Below are positions 31,328-40,634 of a stretch of DNA of 64,000 nucleotides, piece by piece. The stretch spans positions 71,942 to 135,941 of the forward strand of contig CABYFA010000001.1 in assembly GCA_902518155.1 (NCBI GenBank), given 5' to 3'. The position numbers and the translations under genes were made by a program. Position 1 is the first letter of the stretch; each line of letters opens with the position of its first letter. A model generated the notes under the pieces. The model made no database searches and was not told the origin of the DNA. It saw only the letters and a program-made list of their open reading frames with translations. The stretch is from an uncultured Pelagibacteraceae bacterium. GTDB lineage: Bacteria > Pseudomonadota > Alphaproteobacteria > Pelagibacterales > Pelagibacteraceae.

Positions 31328-32071
31328 TCAACTCTTTTTTTTTATGAAGTTTAAATGATGAAATACAATTGCAGCACTATTTGATATATTTAAGCTTTCA
31401 ATTTTTTTATTAATCTCGATCTTTACCAAAAAATCTGCATATTTTGATGTGTGCTTGTGCATTCCTGATCCTTCAGATCCAAATAATAATATATTATTGC
31501 CATACCATTTAATATCAGTAAAGTCTTTCTTACCATTACCATCAAAACCATAAACCCAAAAATTTTTTTCTTTTAGATTTTTAAGGGTTGAATTGATATT
31601 GGAAACCTCAAAAATATTTACATATTCTATTGCACCGCTTGCTGCTTTGTACATAAGTTTACTTTCACTAGGAAAATTTCTTTCCTTTATAATTATCCCA
31701 TCAATATCAAACGAAGCAGCACTTCTCATTAAAGAACCTATATTTCTAGGATCGGTCACACCATCAAGACAAATTAATGTAATGTTTTTTTTTTCTTTGA
31801 TGAATTCTTTTAAAATTGGTTTTTGTATATGTTCAATTTCTGCAACATATCCTTGATGCTGTAAATTTTCTTTATTACTATACTTATCAAGTTCTTTTTT
31901 TGTTTTAAAAAAAACCTTTACATCACTTAACAAATTTTTGTTAGGATTTTTTTTATGGATATTTTTCTTACTTTCTTCAGTTAAAAATATTCTCAAAACC
32001 TTTCTTCTAGGATTACGCAGAGCTTCAATTACCGCATGTTGTCCAATGATAAAAAAAGATGATTTATTCAT
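31328..32071 (-). CDS. rlmB: 23S rRNA 2'-O-methyltransferase, TrmH/SpoU family
   Basis: The 247-residue protein has an N-terminal substrate-binding part (FIIGQHAVIEALRNPRRKV) and a SPOUT methyltransferase domain with LDGVTDPRNIGSLMRSA, LLFGSEGSGMHKH and KIESLNISNSAAIVFHHL, the three SpoU motifs that form the knotted SAM site. RlmB methylates G2251 of 23S rRNA in E. coli; other TrmH members cannot be ruled out. It lies between tRNA-Thr and the divergent tRNA-Tyr/Gly/tuf unit, in a translation-related neighbourhood. Confidence 0.88.
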   Translation of the reverse strand: MNKSSFFIIGQHAVIEALRNPRRKVLRIFLTEESKKNIHKKNPNKNLLSDVKVFFKTKKELDKYSNKENLQHQGYVAEIEHIQKPILKEFIKEKKNITLICLDGVTDPRNIGSLMRSAASFDIDGIIIKERNFPSESKLMYKAASGAIEYVNIFEVSNINSTLKNLKEKNFWVYGFDGNGKKDFTDIKWYGNNILLFGSEGSGMHKHTSKYADFLVKIEINKKIESLNISNSAAIVFHHLNFIKKKS

Positions 32072-32123
32072 AAATTACCTCTGTTTTACACGTTTTTTCA
32101 AATATTTCTCATTAAATCACATA

Positions 32124-32151
32124 TTGCATTTGCATAAATAAAATATATAAA
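32124..32151 (+). promoter_or_regulatory. Promoter before tRNA-Tyr, tRNA-Gly and tuf
   Basis: TTGCAT (32124-32129) and TATAAA (32146-32151) are spaced 16 bp, about 49 bases before tRNA-Tyr. It is the best sigma-70-type match in the 128-bp gap after rlmB and could start the long tuf-to-rpoC transcript. Confidence 0.5.
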
Positions 32152-32199
32152 ACGCTTGTTGTTTGAAACTTTATTGAGCAAGGGGACACTTCCCCTAAG

Positions 32200-32285
32200 G
32201 GAGGGGTTCCAGAGCGGTCAAATGGGGCGGGCTGTAAACCCGTTGACTTCGGTCTTCGAAAGTTCGAATCTTTCCCCCTCCACCA
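32200..32285 (+). tRNA. tRNA-Tyr (anticodon GTA)
   Basis: Acceptor GGAGGGG pairs with CCCCTCC; the anticodon loop is CTGTAAA (anticodon GTA) in a GGG/CCC stem; there is a long variable arm as in bacterial tyrosine tRNAs, a TTCGAAT T-loop and an encoded CCA. First gene of the tRNA-Tyr/tRNA-Gly/tuf/tRNA-Trp/secE unit. Confidence 0.97.
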
Positions 32286-32331
32286 TTCAATAATTTTTTA
32301 AGCAATACTGGAGTGTTATTCTTGGGGTTGC

Positions 32332-32405
32332 GCGGGTGTAGTTCAATGGTAGAACGCTAGCCTTCCAAGCTGGATGTAAGGGTTCGATTCCCTTTACCCG
32401 CTCCA
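32332..32405 (+). tRNA. tRNA-Gly (anticodon TCC)
   Basis: Acceptor GCGGGTG pairs with TACCCGC, the anticodon loop is CTTCCAA (anticodon TCC), the T-loop is TTCGATT, and CCA is encoded. It lies 46 bp after tRNA-Tyr and 44 bp before tuf, so processing should free the tuf mRNA. Confidence 0.97.
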
Positions 32406-32449
32406 AGAAAATAAAGTATGTTAAAAAATAAATGTGAGGAATATAAGTA

Positions 32450-33640
32450 ATGTCAAAAGAAAAATTTGTAAGAAATAAACCGCATTGTAACATTGGAACG
32501 ATCGGTCATGTCGATCATGGTAAAACAACGTTAACTGCTGCGATCACTAAAGTTTTATCTGAAACTGGTGGAGCTCAGGCTGTAGCATATGATCAGATTG
32601 ATAAAGCTCCAGAGGAGAAAGAAAGAGGGATTACCATCTCAACAGCACACGTTGAATATGAGACTGAAAAAAGACACTATGCACACGTAGATTGCCCAGG
32701 TCACGCTGATTATGTAAAAAATATGATTACAGGTGCAGCACAAATGGATGGAGCAATTTTAGTTGTTAATGCTGCTGATGGTCCTATGCCACAAACAAGA
32801 GAGCATATTCTTTTAGCTAGACAAGTTGGAGTTCCAGCTATCTGTGTTTATTTGAATAAAGTGGATCAAGTTGATGATAAAGAAATGATTGATTTAGTCG
32901 AGGAAGAGATTAAAGAATTGTTAACTTCATACAAATTTCCAGGTGATAAAACTCCTATTGCAAAAGGTTCTGCACTTGCAGCGGTTGAGGGAAGAGATGA
33001 TGAAATTGGAAAAAATTCTATTTTAGAATTGATGAAGAATGTAGATGAATTCATTCCACAACCAGACAGACCAAAAGACAAAGACTTTTTGATGCCAGTT
33101 GAGGATGTTTTCTCAATCTCAGGAAGAGGTACAGTTGCAACTGGGAGAGTTGAATCAGGTGTACTTAAAACTGGTGATGAACTTGAGATAGTTGGTATCA
33201 GAGAAACTAAAAAATCAGTTTGCACTGGTGTTGAAATGTTTAGAAAACTTTTAGACTCTGGCGAAGCAGGAGATAACGTTGGAGTACTTTTAAGAGGTGT
33301 AGAGAGAACTGATATCGAAAGAGGACAAGTTCTTTGTAAACCAGGCTCTGTTACACCACATACTAAATTTGAGGCTCAAGCATATGTACTTAAAAAAGAA
33401 GAAGGTGGAAGACATACACCTTTTTTCACAAAGTATAGACCACAATTCTATTTTAGAACCACAGATGTAACTGGAGAAGTAGAATTACCAGCAGGAACTG
33501 AAATGGTTATGCCAGGCGATGACGCTAAATTTACAGTTAAATTAATTACACCAATTGCGATGTCAGAGAAATTAAACTTTGCTATTCGTGAAGGTGGAAG
33601 AACTGTTGGGGCTGGAGTAGTAACAAAGATTATAGAGTAA
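32450..33640 (+). CDS. tuf: Elongation factor Tu
   Basis: This GTPase brings aminoacyl-tRNA to the ribosome. The 396 residues include GHVDHGKTT (P-loop), the switch I segment [18 protein letters not shown], and domains II and III through GRTVGAGVV near the end. A Shine-Dalgarno GAGGA lies 11 bases before the ATG. It sits between tRNA-Gly and tRNA-Trp, and not in the common site after fusA, where fusA is followed directly by rpsJ here. No second tuf copy is in the window. Confidence 0.99.
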   Translation: MSKEKFVRNKPHCNIGTIGHVDHGKTTLTAAITKVLSETGGAQAVAYDQIDKAPEEKERGITISTAHVEYETEKRHYAHVDCPGHADYVKNMITGAAQMDGAILVVNAADGPMPQTREHILLARQVGVPAICVYLNKVDQVDDKEMIDLVEEEIKELLTSYKFPGDKTPIAKGSALAAVEGRDDEIGKNSILELMKNVDEFIPQPDRPKDKDFLMPVEDVFSISGRGTVATGRVESGVLKTGDELEIVGIRETKKSVCTGVEMFRKLLDSGEAGDNVGVLLRGVERTDIERGQVLCKPGSVTPHTKFEAQAYVLKKEEGGRHTPFFTKYRPQFYFRTTDVTGEVELPAGTEMVMPGDDAKFTVKLITPIAMSEKLNFAIREGGRTVGAGVVTKIIE

Positions 33641-33649
33641 ACTCTATAT

Positions 33650-33725
33650 AGGAGTGTAGCTCAATTGGTAGAGCGCCGGTCTCCAAAACCGGAGGCTGAG
33701 GGTTCGAGTCCCTCCGCTCCTGCCA
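33650..33725 (+). tRNA. tRNA-Trp (anticodon CCA)
   Basis: Acceptor AGGAGTG pairs with CGCTCCT, anticodon stem CCGGT/ACCGG holds loop CTCCAAA (anticodon CCA), and the CCA end is encoded. It lies 9 bp after tuf and 17 bp before secE, the classic tuf-trnW-secE order of bacteria. Confidence 0.97.
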
Positions 33726-33742
33726 ATATAAAAAATGTAATT

Positions 33743-33934
33743 ATGAAGAACCCGATTAAATTTATACAAGAAGTAAAACAAGAGGCATTCAAAGTTTCTT
33801 GGCCTACAGGAAAAGAGACACTTCAGGGTGCATTAATGGTTTTTGCCATGGCAGTAGTTATGTCTTTATTTTTTCTATTGTTAGATCAGGTTTTAAAATT
33901 TTTCTTAGAATTGTTACTTAAGGTGAGTATTTAA
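33743..33934 (+). CDS. secE: Preprotein translocase subunit SecE
   Basis: The 63-residue single-span inner-membrane protein clamps SecY in the translocon. It has the conserved amphipathic FIQEVKQEAFKVSWPTGKE segment followed by one membrane helix (LMVFAMAVVMSLFFLLLDQV). I start it at the ATG at 33743; an upstream start in the same frame would lie inside tRNA-Trp. The stop codon overlaps the nusG start by one base. SecY is encoded at 56634. Confidence 0.95.
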   Translation: MKNPIKFIQEVKQEAFKVSWPTGKETLQGALMVFAMAVVMSLFFLLLDQVLKFFLELLLKVSI

Positions 33935-34464
33935 TGAAAAATTGGTACATAGTTCAATCTCATTCTAGTTTTGAAAATAAAGTTGCAGGACTTATTAAAG
34001 AAGAAGCAGATAAAGCTAAAATTTCAGAAAAATTTGAGGAAATTATTGTTCCAACTCATGATGTAACTGAGGTGAAAAGAGGCAAAAGAATTCAAAGAAA
34101 AAAAAAATATTTTCCAGGCTATGTTCTAATTAAGAGTGAGATGGATAATGATATTTATCATATGATCAAAAATATTAAACGAGTCAGTGGTTTTCTAGGG
34201 ACGAAAGGTATGCCTGTTCCTGTATCTGATAAAGAAATTGATAAAATTTTAGGTCAAATAAAAGATGGAGTTGCTCAGCCAAAATCAGCTATCGAATATA
34301 CGATTGGTGAAAAAGTTCAGGTTATAGATGGTCCGTTTGCCTCATTTAGTGGAATGGTTGAAGAAATTGATGAAGAAAAGTCTAGACTTAAGGTATCAGT
34401 TTCTATATTTGGAAGACCAACACCAGTTGATTTAGAATATAATCAAGTGGAGAAAGTAAGCTAG
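33934..34464 (+). CDS. nusG: Transcription termination/antitermination protein NusG
   Basis: The 176-residue factor binds RNA polymerase and links it to Rho and to the ribosome. It has the NGN domain ([32 protein letters not shown]) and the C-terminal KOW domain ([22 protein letters not shown]). Its stop codon lies 4 bp before rplK, leaving no room for an rplK leader. Confidence 0.98.
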   Translation: MKNWYIVQSHSSFENKVAGLIKEEADKAKISEKFEEIIVPTHDVTEVKRGKRIQRKKKYFPGYVLIKSEMDNDIYHMIKNIKRVSGFLGTKGMPVPVSDKEIDKILGQIKDGVAQPKSAIEYTIGEKVQVIDGPFASFSGMVEEIDEEKSRLKVSVSIFGRPTPVDLEYNQVEKVS

Positions 34465-34468
34465 ATTT

Positions 34469-34900
34469 ATGGCAGCTAAAAAAGAAATTAGTGGTTTTAT
34501 AAAATTACAAATTAAAGGTGGTCAAGCTAATCCTGCTCCACCAGTTGGACCTGCATTAGGACAACGTGGTGTAAACATTATGGAATTTTGTAAAGCTTTC
34601 AATGACAAAACTAAAAAGTTAGCTGGCAAACCTGTACCAGTTGAAATTACTGTATACAAAGATAAAAAATTTGACTTTAAGATTAAATCCCCGCCAGCAT
34701 CTTTTTTTATAAGAGAAGCTGCGAAATTAAAAAGTGGTTCCCAAGAACCTGGCCGAAATATTGTTGCATCAATTACTAAGAAACAAGCTGAAGAAATTGC
34801 GAAGCAAAAAATGGATGATTTAAATGCTCTTGATTTAGATCAAGCGGTCAAAATTATTGCTGGTTCTGCAAGATCTATGGGCATCGAGGTAAAAGATTAA
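34469..34900 (+). CDS. rplK: 50S ribosomal protein L11
   Basis: The 143-residue protein is part of the GTPase-associated centre. It has the N-terminal [28 protein letters not shown] segment near residue 20 with its conserved prolines, and a C-terminal rRNA-binding domain ending [10 protein letters not shown]. It is the first ribosomal gene of the L11-beta cluster, 4 bp after nusG and 2 bp before rplA. Confidence 0.99.
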   Translation: MAAKKEISGFIKLQIKGGQANPAPPVGPALGQRGVNIMEFCKAFNDKTKKLAGKPVPVEITVYKDKKFDFKIKSPPASFFIREAAKLKSGSQEPGRNIVASITKKQAEEIAKQKMDDLNALDLDQAVKIIAGSARSMGIEVKD

Positions 34901-34902
34901 TC

Positions 34903-35592
34903 ATGGCTTCAAAAAGATACAAAAAACTTCCTGAAAAAACCACAGAACTTCCATCTGAAGTAATTGAAAAATTACTTCCAGAAGTTAAAAAGAATTGCAC
35001 AACAAAATTTGATGAGTCAGTTGATTTGAGTTTTCAGATTAACAATAAACAAAAAAAAAGTGAGATAAATATTAGGACTGTAGTAAATCTTCCTGGTGGA
35101 ACTGGTAAAAAGATAAAAGTTGCAGTCGTATGTGAGGATACAAAATCTGATGAAGCAAAAAATGCTGGTGCAGATATTGTAGGTGGTGATGAATTTATTG
35201 AAAAAATTAGAAATGGTGAAATGAATTTTGAAAAATTAATTTGTACTCCATCTATGATGATTAAATTATCAAAGTTAGGAAAAGTATTAGGACCAAAAGG
35301 TTTAATGCCCAATCCAAAATTAGGAACTGTGACAGAAAATTTAAAAACAGCAATTTCAGATGCAAAATCTGGTCAGGCAGAAATCAGAAATGATAAAGAT
35401 GGAAATATAGGTGTAAGTATAGGAAAAAAATCTTTCAGTGATGAGAAGTTAATTAAAAATTTTCATGCTGTTATTGATACACTCGAGAAAGAAAAATCAA
35501 ATAATATAGTAAAAGGAGATCTAATTAGAACCGCATTTGTGACATCGACAATGGGTGTTTCATATAAATTAAAATTAGGAAAAAATATTTAA
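34903..35592 (+). CDS. rplA: 50S ribosomal protein L1
   Basis: The 229-residue L1 stalk protein shows FDESVDLSFQI, VVNLPGGTGK, and KLGKVLGPKGLMPNPKLGTV, the family signature. In E. coli L1 represses its own operon by binding a leader before rplK; that leader cannot exist here in the usual place, since nusG ends 4 bp before rplK. The gene ends 3 bp before rplJ. Confidence 0.99.
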   Translation: MASKRYKKLPEKTTELPSEVIEKLLPEVKKNCTTKFDESVDLSFQINNKQKKSEINIRTVVNLPGGTGKKIKVAVVCEDTKSDEAKNAGADIVGGDEFIEKIRNGEMNFEKLICTPSMMIKLSKLGKVLGPKGLMPNPKLGTVTENLKTAISDAKSGQAEIRNDKDGNIGVSIGKKSFSDEKLIKNFHAVIDTLEKEKSNNIVKGDLIRTAFVTSTMGVSYKLKLGKNI

Positions 35593-35595
35593 GTT

Positions 35596-36117
35596 ATGAT
35601 GAATAAAGAGCAAAAGAAAAACTATATTGCTGAAATGACAACGCAATTCGAGAATAGTAAAGCGGTTATGGTTACTCATTATCAAGGTCTGACAATGACT
35701 CAATTAGATGAATTAAGATCAAAAATGAGAGAACATGGTATAATTTTTAAAATTACAAAAAACAGAATTACAAAATTAGCGTTGGAAAAAACTAAATGTA
35801 AAGATTTATCAAATTTATTTACTGGCCCAACAGCTGTTGCATTTGGAGAAGATGCAATCATGTCAGCACGAATTTTATCCAAGTTTGCTAAGGATAATGA
35901 GAATCTGAAACTGATTGGTGGAATGATGGAAAATGAAATTCTTGATCAAGCTGGAGTAATGAATGTCGCAAATTTACCTACTTTAGACGAAGCGAGGGCT
36001 AATATTGTGGGTATTTTGAATGCATCTGCATCAAAATTAGTAAGTATTTTACTTGCACGATCGGAAAAAATGAGTAGTTTACCCCCTGAAAATTCTGAAA
36101 CGCAACCTAAAGAGTAA
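35596..36117 (+). CDS. rplJ: 50S ribosomal protein L10
   Basis: The 173-residue protein anchors the L7/L12 dimers on the ribosome through its C-terminal helix. It has NSKAVMVTHYQGLTMTQLDELR and FTGPTAVAFG typical of the family. Two start codons are adjacent (35596 and 35599). With only 3 bp after rplA there is no room for the L10-L12-binding leader known in E. coli. Confidence 0.98.
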   Translation: MMNKEQKKNYIAEMTTQFENSKAVMVTHYQGLTMTQLDELRSKMREHGIIFKITKNRITKLALEKTKCKDLSNLFTGPTAVAFGEDAIMSARILSKFAKDNENLKLIGGMMENEILDQAGVMNVANLPTLDEARANIVGILNASASKLVSILLARSEKMSSLPPENSETQPKE

Positions 36118-36120
36118 ATT

Positions 36121-36486
36121 ATGCCAGATCTAAATAAAATTATAGAAGACTTATCAAGTTTAACTGTTGCTGAAGCAGCAGATCTTTCAAAACAACTAGA
36201 GGAAAAATGGGGTGTTACGCCAATGGCGGCAGCAGCTCCAACAGCAGCAGGAGCAGCGGCAGCAGCAGAAGAAAAGGATGACTTTTCAATCATGCTTGTT
36301 TCTGCAGGAGATAAAAAAATTAACGTAATTAAAGAAGTAAGAGCAGCAACTTCTCTTGGTCTTAAAGAAGCAAAAGACTTGGTAGAGGGTGCACCGAAAG
36401 AGGTAAAAGCTGGTGTACCTAAAAAAGAAGCAGAGGAAATTAAAGCTAAGTTAGAAGCTGCAGGGGCTAAGGTAGAACTTAAATAA
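36121..36486 (+). CDS. rplL: 50S ribosomal protein L7/L12
   Basis: The 121-residue stalk protein has an N-terminal dimerisation helix ([20 protein letters not shown]), an alanine-rich hinge (residues about 38-50), and the C-terminal factor-binding domain ([25 protein letters not shown]). It is separated by 57 bp containing a hairpin from rpoB, the largest gap in this part of the operon. Confidence 0.99.
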   Translation: MPDLNKIIEDLSSLTVAEAADLSKQLEEKWGVTPMAAAAPTAAGAAAAAEEKDDFSIMLVSAGDKKINVIKEVRAATSLGLKEAKDLVEGAPKEVKAGVPKKEAEEIKAKLEAAGAKVELK

Positions 36487-36508
36487 ATTAACAGGAAATT
36501 TTTAAGTA

Positions 36509-36530
36509 CTGATTAATTAAATTTAATCGG
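36509..36530 (+). terminator. Hairpin in the rplL-rpoB gap
   Basis: CTGATTAA and TTAATCGG pair in an 8-bp stem (one G-T) around a 6-base loop, 14 bases before the rpoB start. The position matches the rplL-rpoB spacer of E. coli, which holds an attenuator and an RNase III site. No T-tract follows, so processing or partial attenuation is more likely than full termination. Confidence 0.5.
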
Positions 36531-36543
36531 TATGAAGACATAG

Positions 36544-39500
36544 ATGCAAATATCTTTTACTGAAAAGAAAAATATTAGAAAGAGCTTCGGAAAACTTAAA
36601 GAAAGTTTATCCATACCCAATCTAATAGAAGTTCAAAAAAATTCCTACGACGAATTAACGTTTTTTAACCCTGAAGCAGGTGATTTAACTAAAGGATTTG
36701 ACAGAGTATTTAAAAGTATTTTTCCTATTGAAGATCTTAACGATAAAGCAACTTTAGAATATGTGTCATACAGACTTGAAAAACCAAAATTTGATGTAGA
36801 AGAATGTATTGCTAGAGGCTTAACTTACTCCTCTGCTTTAAAATGCACATTACGATTAGTAGTTTATGAAATAAATCAAGAAACAAACACTAAAGATATT
36901 TTGTCAGCAAAAGAGCAAGAAGTCTATATGGGTGAAGTGCCTATGATGACTAATAGCGGTACATTCATAACAAACGGTGTTCAAAGGGTTGTTGTAAATC
37001 AAATGCATAGAAGTCCAGGAGTTTTTTTCGATCATGACAAAGGTAAAACTCATGCAAGCGGTAAACTCTTGTTTAATTGTAGAGTAATACCAAATCGAGG
37101 ATCTTGGTTAGATTTTGAATATGATGTAAAAGATTTTTTATATTTTAAAATTGATAGGAAGAAAAAAATTCTTGCATCTACTTTGTTGCTTGCTCTTGGT
37201 TATTCAAAGAGTGAAATAGTAAATGAATTTTACGAGTCAGAAAAATTTACTTTTGATGCAAAATCAGAAAAGTGGAAAACAAAATTTAATCCTGAAAATT
37301 ATAAGGCTAAAAATTTCTCTGAGGAAGTTGTTGATGCTAAATCAGGAAAGGTTGTAATCAAATTAGGGGAAAAAATAAATTATTTAAACGCTAAAAAATT
37401 ATCTAACGATGGATTAAAAGATATACTAGTTGCGAAAGAGTCACTATTTGGAAAGTTTTTACATAAAGATGTTAAATTAAACGATCAAGAGGATGGATTA
37501 TTAAAAATTGGTACTGAGTTAAATGAAACAATTATTCAACAAATTTTAGATACAAATATTACAAGTTTAGATATTTCTGTAACAAATTCTATAAACAAAG
37601 GTCCTTATTTACTTACTACAATTCTCAATGACAAAAATAATACTAAAGATGAGGCAATTACTGAAATTTATAAGATGTTAAGACCTGGTGAACCTCCAAC
37701 AATTGATATAGCAACTCAAATTTTCAATAATTTATTCTTTAGTTCAGACCGATACGACTTGTCTGACGTTGGAAGGGTCAAAATGAATTCTAGATTAGAT
37801 TTAGAATGCTCAGATAAAATTACAATATTAAGAAATGATGATATTTTAGCAATAATTCGTAAAATGTTAGACTTAAGAGATGGTAAAGATGACGTTGATG
37901 ATATTGATCATCTTGGAAATAGAAGAGTAAGATCTGTAGGTGAATTAGTTGAAAATCAAGCTCGTATTGGTGTTTACAGAATGGAAAGAGCTATTAAAGA
38001 AAAAATGACTACTTTAGATATCGAGTCAGCAATGCCACAAGATTTGATTAATGCAAAACCACTTACAATTTCACTAAAAGATTTTTTTGCAAGTTCTCAA
38101 CTTTCTCAATTTATGGATCAAACAAATCCACTTTCAGAAATTACTCATAAAAGAAGAGTTTCTGCTTTAGGTCCTGGTGGATTAACAAGGGAGAGAGCTG
38201 GGTTTGAGGTTAGAGACGTACATCCAACTCATTATGGAAGAATTTGTCCTATTGAGACACCAGAAGGTCCAAATATTGGTTTGATTAATAGTTTATCTAC
38301 TTATGCAAAAATTAATAAATATGGTTTTATTGAAAGTCCTTACAAAAGGGTAAAGGAGGGTGTTGTTCAAGATAAAGTAGAATATTTATCAGCAATGGAA
38401 GAAACTAAATTTACCATAGCTCAAGCAAATACTAAAATTGATAAAAATGGTAAAATAGTTGAGGAATTGGTTTCTTGTAGACAAAACTTAAACTTCCTTT
38501 TAGCAAAACCTGAAACAATAGATTATATTGACGTATCACCTAAACAATTGGTTTCTGTTGCTGCCTCTTTAATACCCTTTTTAGAAAATGATGATGCCAA
38601 TAGAGCATTAATGGGTTCTAATATGATGAGACAAGCAGTTCCTTTATTAAAACCTGAGGCACCTCTAGTTGGTACGGGAATAGAAAGTGATGTTGCATTA
38701 GACTCAGGGGTTACAATAGTTGCTAAAAGAGACGGAGTAGTAGATAAAATTGATGGTAAAAGAATAGTAATTAAAGTCACAGAGGAAACTGATTTCTCAA
38801 AATCTGGTGTTGATATTTACAATCTACAAAAATTTAAAAGATCTAATCAAAACACATGTATTAATCAAAGACCTCTAGTTAGAGTAGGCGATAAAGTTAA
38901 GACTGGTGATATAATTGCTGATGGACCTTCAACAAAACTGGGTGAATTAGCTTTGGGCAAAAACGTTACTGTAGCGTTTATGCCATGGCAAGGATACAAT
39001 TTTGAGGACTCTATTTTAATTTCAGAAAGATGTGTAACCGATGATGTTTTTACTTCAGTACATATTGTTGAGTATGAGATTATGGCAAGAGATACAAAAC
39101 TTGGTGAAGAAGAAATTACACGAGACATACCTAACGTTAATGAAGAAGCTCTAAAAAATTTAGATGAGTCAGGAATAGTATATATTGGCGCAGAAGTAAA
39201 CGCGGGCGATATATTGGTAGGGAAAGTAACTCCTAAAGGAGATTCAGCATCAGGTCCTGAAGAAAAATTGTTAAGATCAATTTTTGGAGAAAAAGCAATC
39301 GATGTGACAGATACATCTTTAAGAATGTCTAGAGGAAGCAGTGGTACTGTAGTTGATGTAAGAGTGTTTAATAGACACGGAATAGAAAAAGATGAAAGAT
39401 CTATCACAATTGAAAGAGCTGAAATTGATCAAGTGCAACAAGATAAAATTGTGGAAGAAGAAATTTTAGAGAGAAGCATTAAACAAAGAGCTGCTCAAAT

Positions 39501-40632
39501 TTTGTCTGGTGAAACCCTTTCTAAGAAAATAAAAGATGTCGAAGCTGGTTCTAAATTAGATTTTGAAACCATTAACAAAATAACAATCAATGATCTTTTT
39601 AAATTAACTATTTCAAACTCAAAAAATGAGAATGCATTTTTACAATTAAAAGATCAGTATAACAAAGCAAAACAAGACATTACCGAAAGATTTGAAGATA
39701 AAGTTTTAAAAATTAGAAGTGGTGATGATTTGTTACCTAGTGTGATGAAAATGGTTAAAGTTTTCGTTGCAATCAAAAGAAGACTAAGACCAGGTGATAA
39801 AATGTCAGGAAGACATGGTAATAAAGGAGTTGTCAGTAAGATTGTACCAGTTGAAGACATGCCTTACAGAGAAGATGGACGACCAGTAGATATAGTTTTA
39901 AATCCTTTAGGTGTGCCTAGTCGTATGAATGTGGGGCAAATACTTGAAACTCATTTAGGATGGGCTTGTAAAGAATTTGGTGAACAAATTAAAAATTTAG
40001 TTAATGAAAATAATAAAAAAATTGAGAGAAATGAAAAAATTGAGAGTTTTTTAAAATCTGTTTATGGAGAAGAAATATTTAATCAAAAAGTAGATAAATT
40101 AAGTAAAACAGAATTTAAGGATTTATGTGAAAATTTGCAAAATGGTATAGCTATATCCACTCCAGTTTTTGATGGAGCTAAAGAAAAAAATGTAACAGAA
40201 ATGTTAGAGTTAGCAAATTTACCCAAATCAGGACAAACTTATTTATGGGATGGAAGAACTGGTGAAAAATTTGATAGACCAGTTACAGTTGGAATAATTT
40301 ACATGCTCAAACTTCATCATTTGGTTGAGGATAAAATTCACGCCAGATCTACTGGTCCTTACAGTTTGGTAACTCAACAGCCATTAGGTGGAAAAGCTCA
40401 ATTGGGTGGTCAAAGGTTTGGTGAAATGGAGGTATGGGCACTTGAGGCATATGGCGCATCATACACACTTCAAGAAATACTTACTGTAAAATCTGACGAT
40501 GTTGCTGGAAGAGTAAAAGTTTATGAGACTATTGTTAAGGGTGAAGAAAACTTTGAGTCTGGAATACCAGAGTCATTTAACGTGCTTGTTAAAGAAATTA
40601 AATCTTTAGCATTAAATGTGGAATTAAATTAA
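36544..40632 (+). CDS. rpoB: DNA-directed RNA polymerase subunit beta
   Basis: The 1,362-residue beta subunit has the expected landmarks: [22 protein letters not shown] (rifampicin-binding region, about residues 518-540), [62 protein letters not shown] and the C-terminal [18 protein letters not shown]. The rifampicin-pocket residues look like the usual sensitive type. It ends 2 bp before rpoC, in the standard order. Confidence 0.99.
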   Translation: MQISFTEKKNIRKSFGKLKESLSIPNLIEVQKNSYDELTFFNPEAGDLTKGFDRVFKSIFPIEDLNDKATLEYVSYRLEKPKFDVEECIARGLTYSSALKCTLRLVVYEINQETNTKDILSAKEQEVYMGEVPMMTNSGTFITNGVQRVVVNQMHRSPGVFFDHDKGKTHASGKLLFNCRVIPNRGSWLDFEYDVKDFLYFKIDRKKKILASTLLLALGYSKSEIVNEFYESEKFTFDAKSEKWKTKFNPENYKAKNFSEEVVDAKSGKVVIKLGEKINYLNAKKLSNDGLKDILVAKESLFGKFLHKDVKLNDQEDGLLKIGTELNETIIQQILDTNITSLDISVTNSINKGPYLLTTILNDKNNTKDEAITEIYKMLRPGEPPTIDIATQIFNNLFFSSDRYDLSDVGRVKMNSRLDLECSDKITILRNDDILAIIRKMLDLRDGKDDVDDIDHLGNRRVRSVGELVENQARIGVYRMERAIKEKMTTLDIESAMPQDLINAKPLTISLKDFFASSQLSQFMDQTNPLSEITHKRRVSALGPGGLTRERAGFEVRDVHPTHYGRICPIETPEGPNIGLINSLSTYAKINKYGFIESPYKRVKEGVVQDKVEYLSAMEETKFTIAQANTKIDKNGKIVEELVSCRQNLNFLLAKPETIDYIDVSPKQLVSVAASLIPFLENDDANRALMGSNMMRQAVPLLKPEAPLVGTGIESDVALDSGVTIVAKRDGVVDKIDGKRIVIKVTEETDFSKSGVDIYNLQKFKRSNQNTCINQRPLVRVGDKVKTGDIIADGPSTKLGELALGKNVTVAFMPWQGYNFEDSILISERCVTDDVFTSVHIVEYEIMARDTKLGEEEITRDIPNVNEEALKNLDESGIVYIGAEVNAGDILVGKVTPKGDSASGPEEKLLRSIFGEKAIDVTDTSLRMSRGSSGTVVDVRVFNRHGIEKDERSITIERAEIDQVQQDKIVEEEILERSIKQRAAQILSGETLSKKIKDVEAGSKLDFETINKITINDLFKLTISNSKNENAFLQLKDQYNKAKQDITERFEDKVLKIRSGDDLLPSVMKMVKVFVAIKRRLRPGDKMSGRHGNKGVVSKIVPVEDMPYREDGRPVDIVLNPLGVPSRMNVGQILETHLGWACKEFGEQIKNLVNENNKKIERNEKIESFLKSVYGEEIFNQKVDKLSKTEFKDLCENLQNGIAISTPVFDGAKEKNVTEMLELANLPKSGQTYLWDGRTGEKFDRPVTVGIIYMLKLHHLVEDKIHARSTGPYSLVTQQPLGGKAQLGGQRFGEMEVWALEAYGASYTLQEILTVKSDDVAGRVKVYETIVKGEENFESGIPESFNVLVKEIKSLALNVELN

Positions 40633-40634
40633 TT

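Noticed and set aside
33665..33742. Longer secE frame starting inside tRNA-Trp
   Set aside because: The extra 26 codons are tRNA-Trp sequence; the SecE family start and the ATG at 33743 fit better.
38865..39407. Long antisense reading frame in rpoB
   Set aside because: It is a shadow of the conserved rpoB frame caused by codon bias; the translation has no family pattern and there is no upstream signal.
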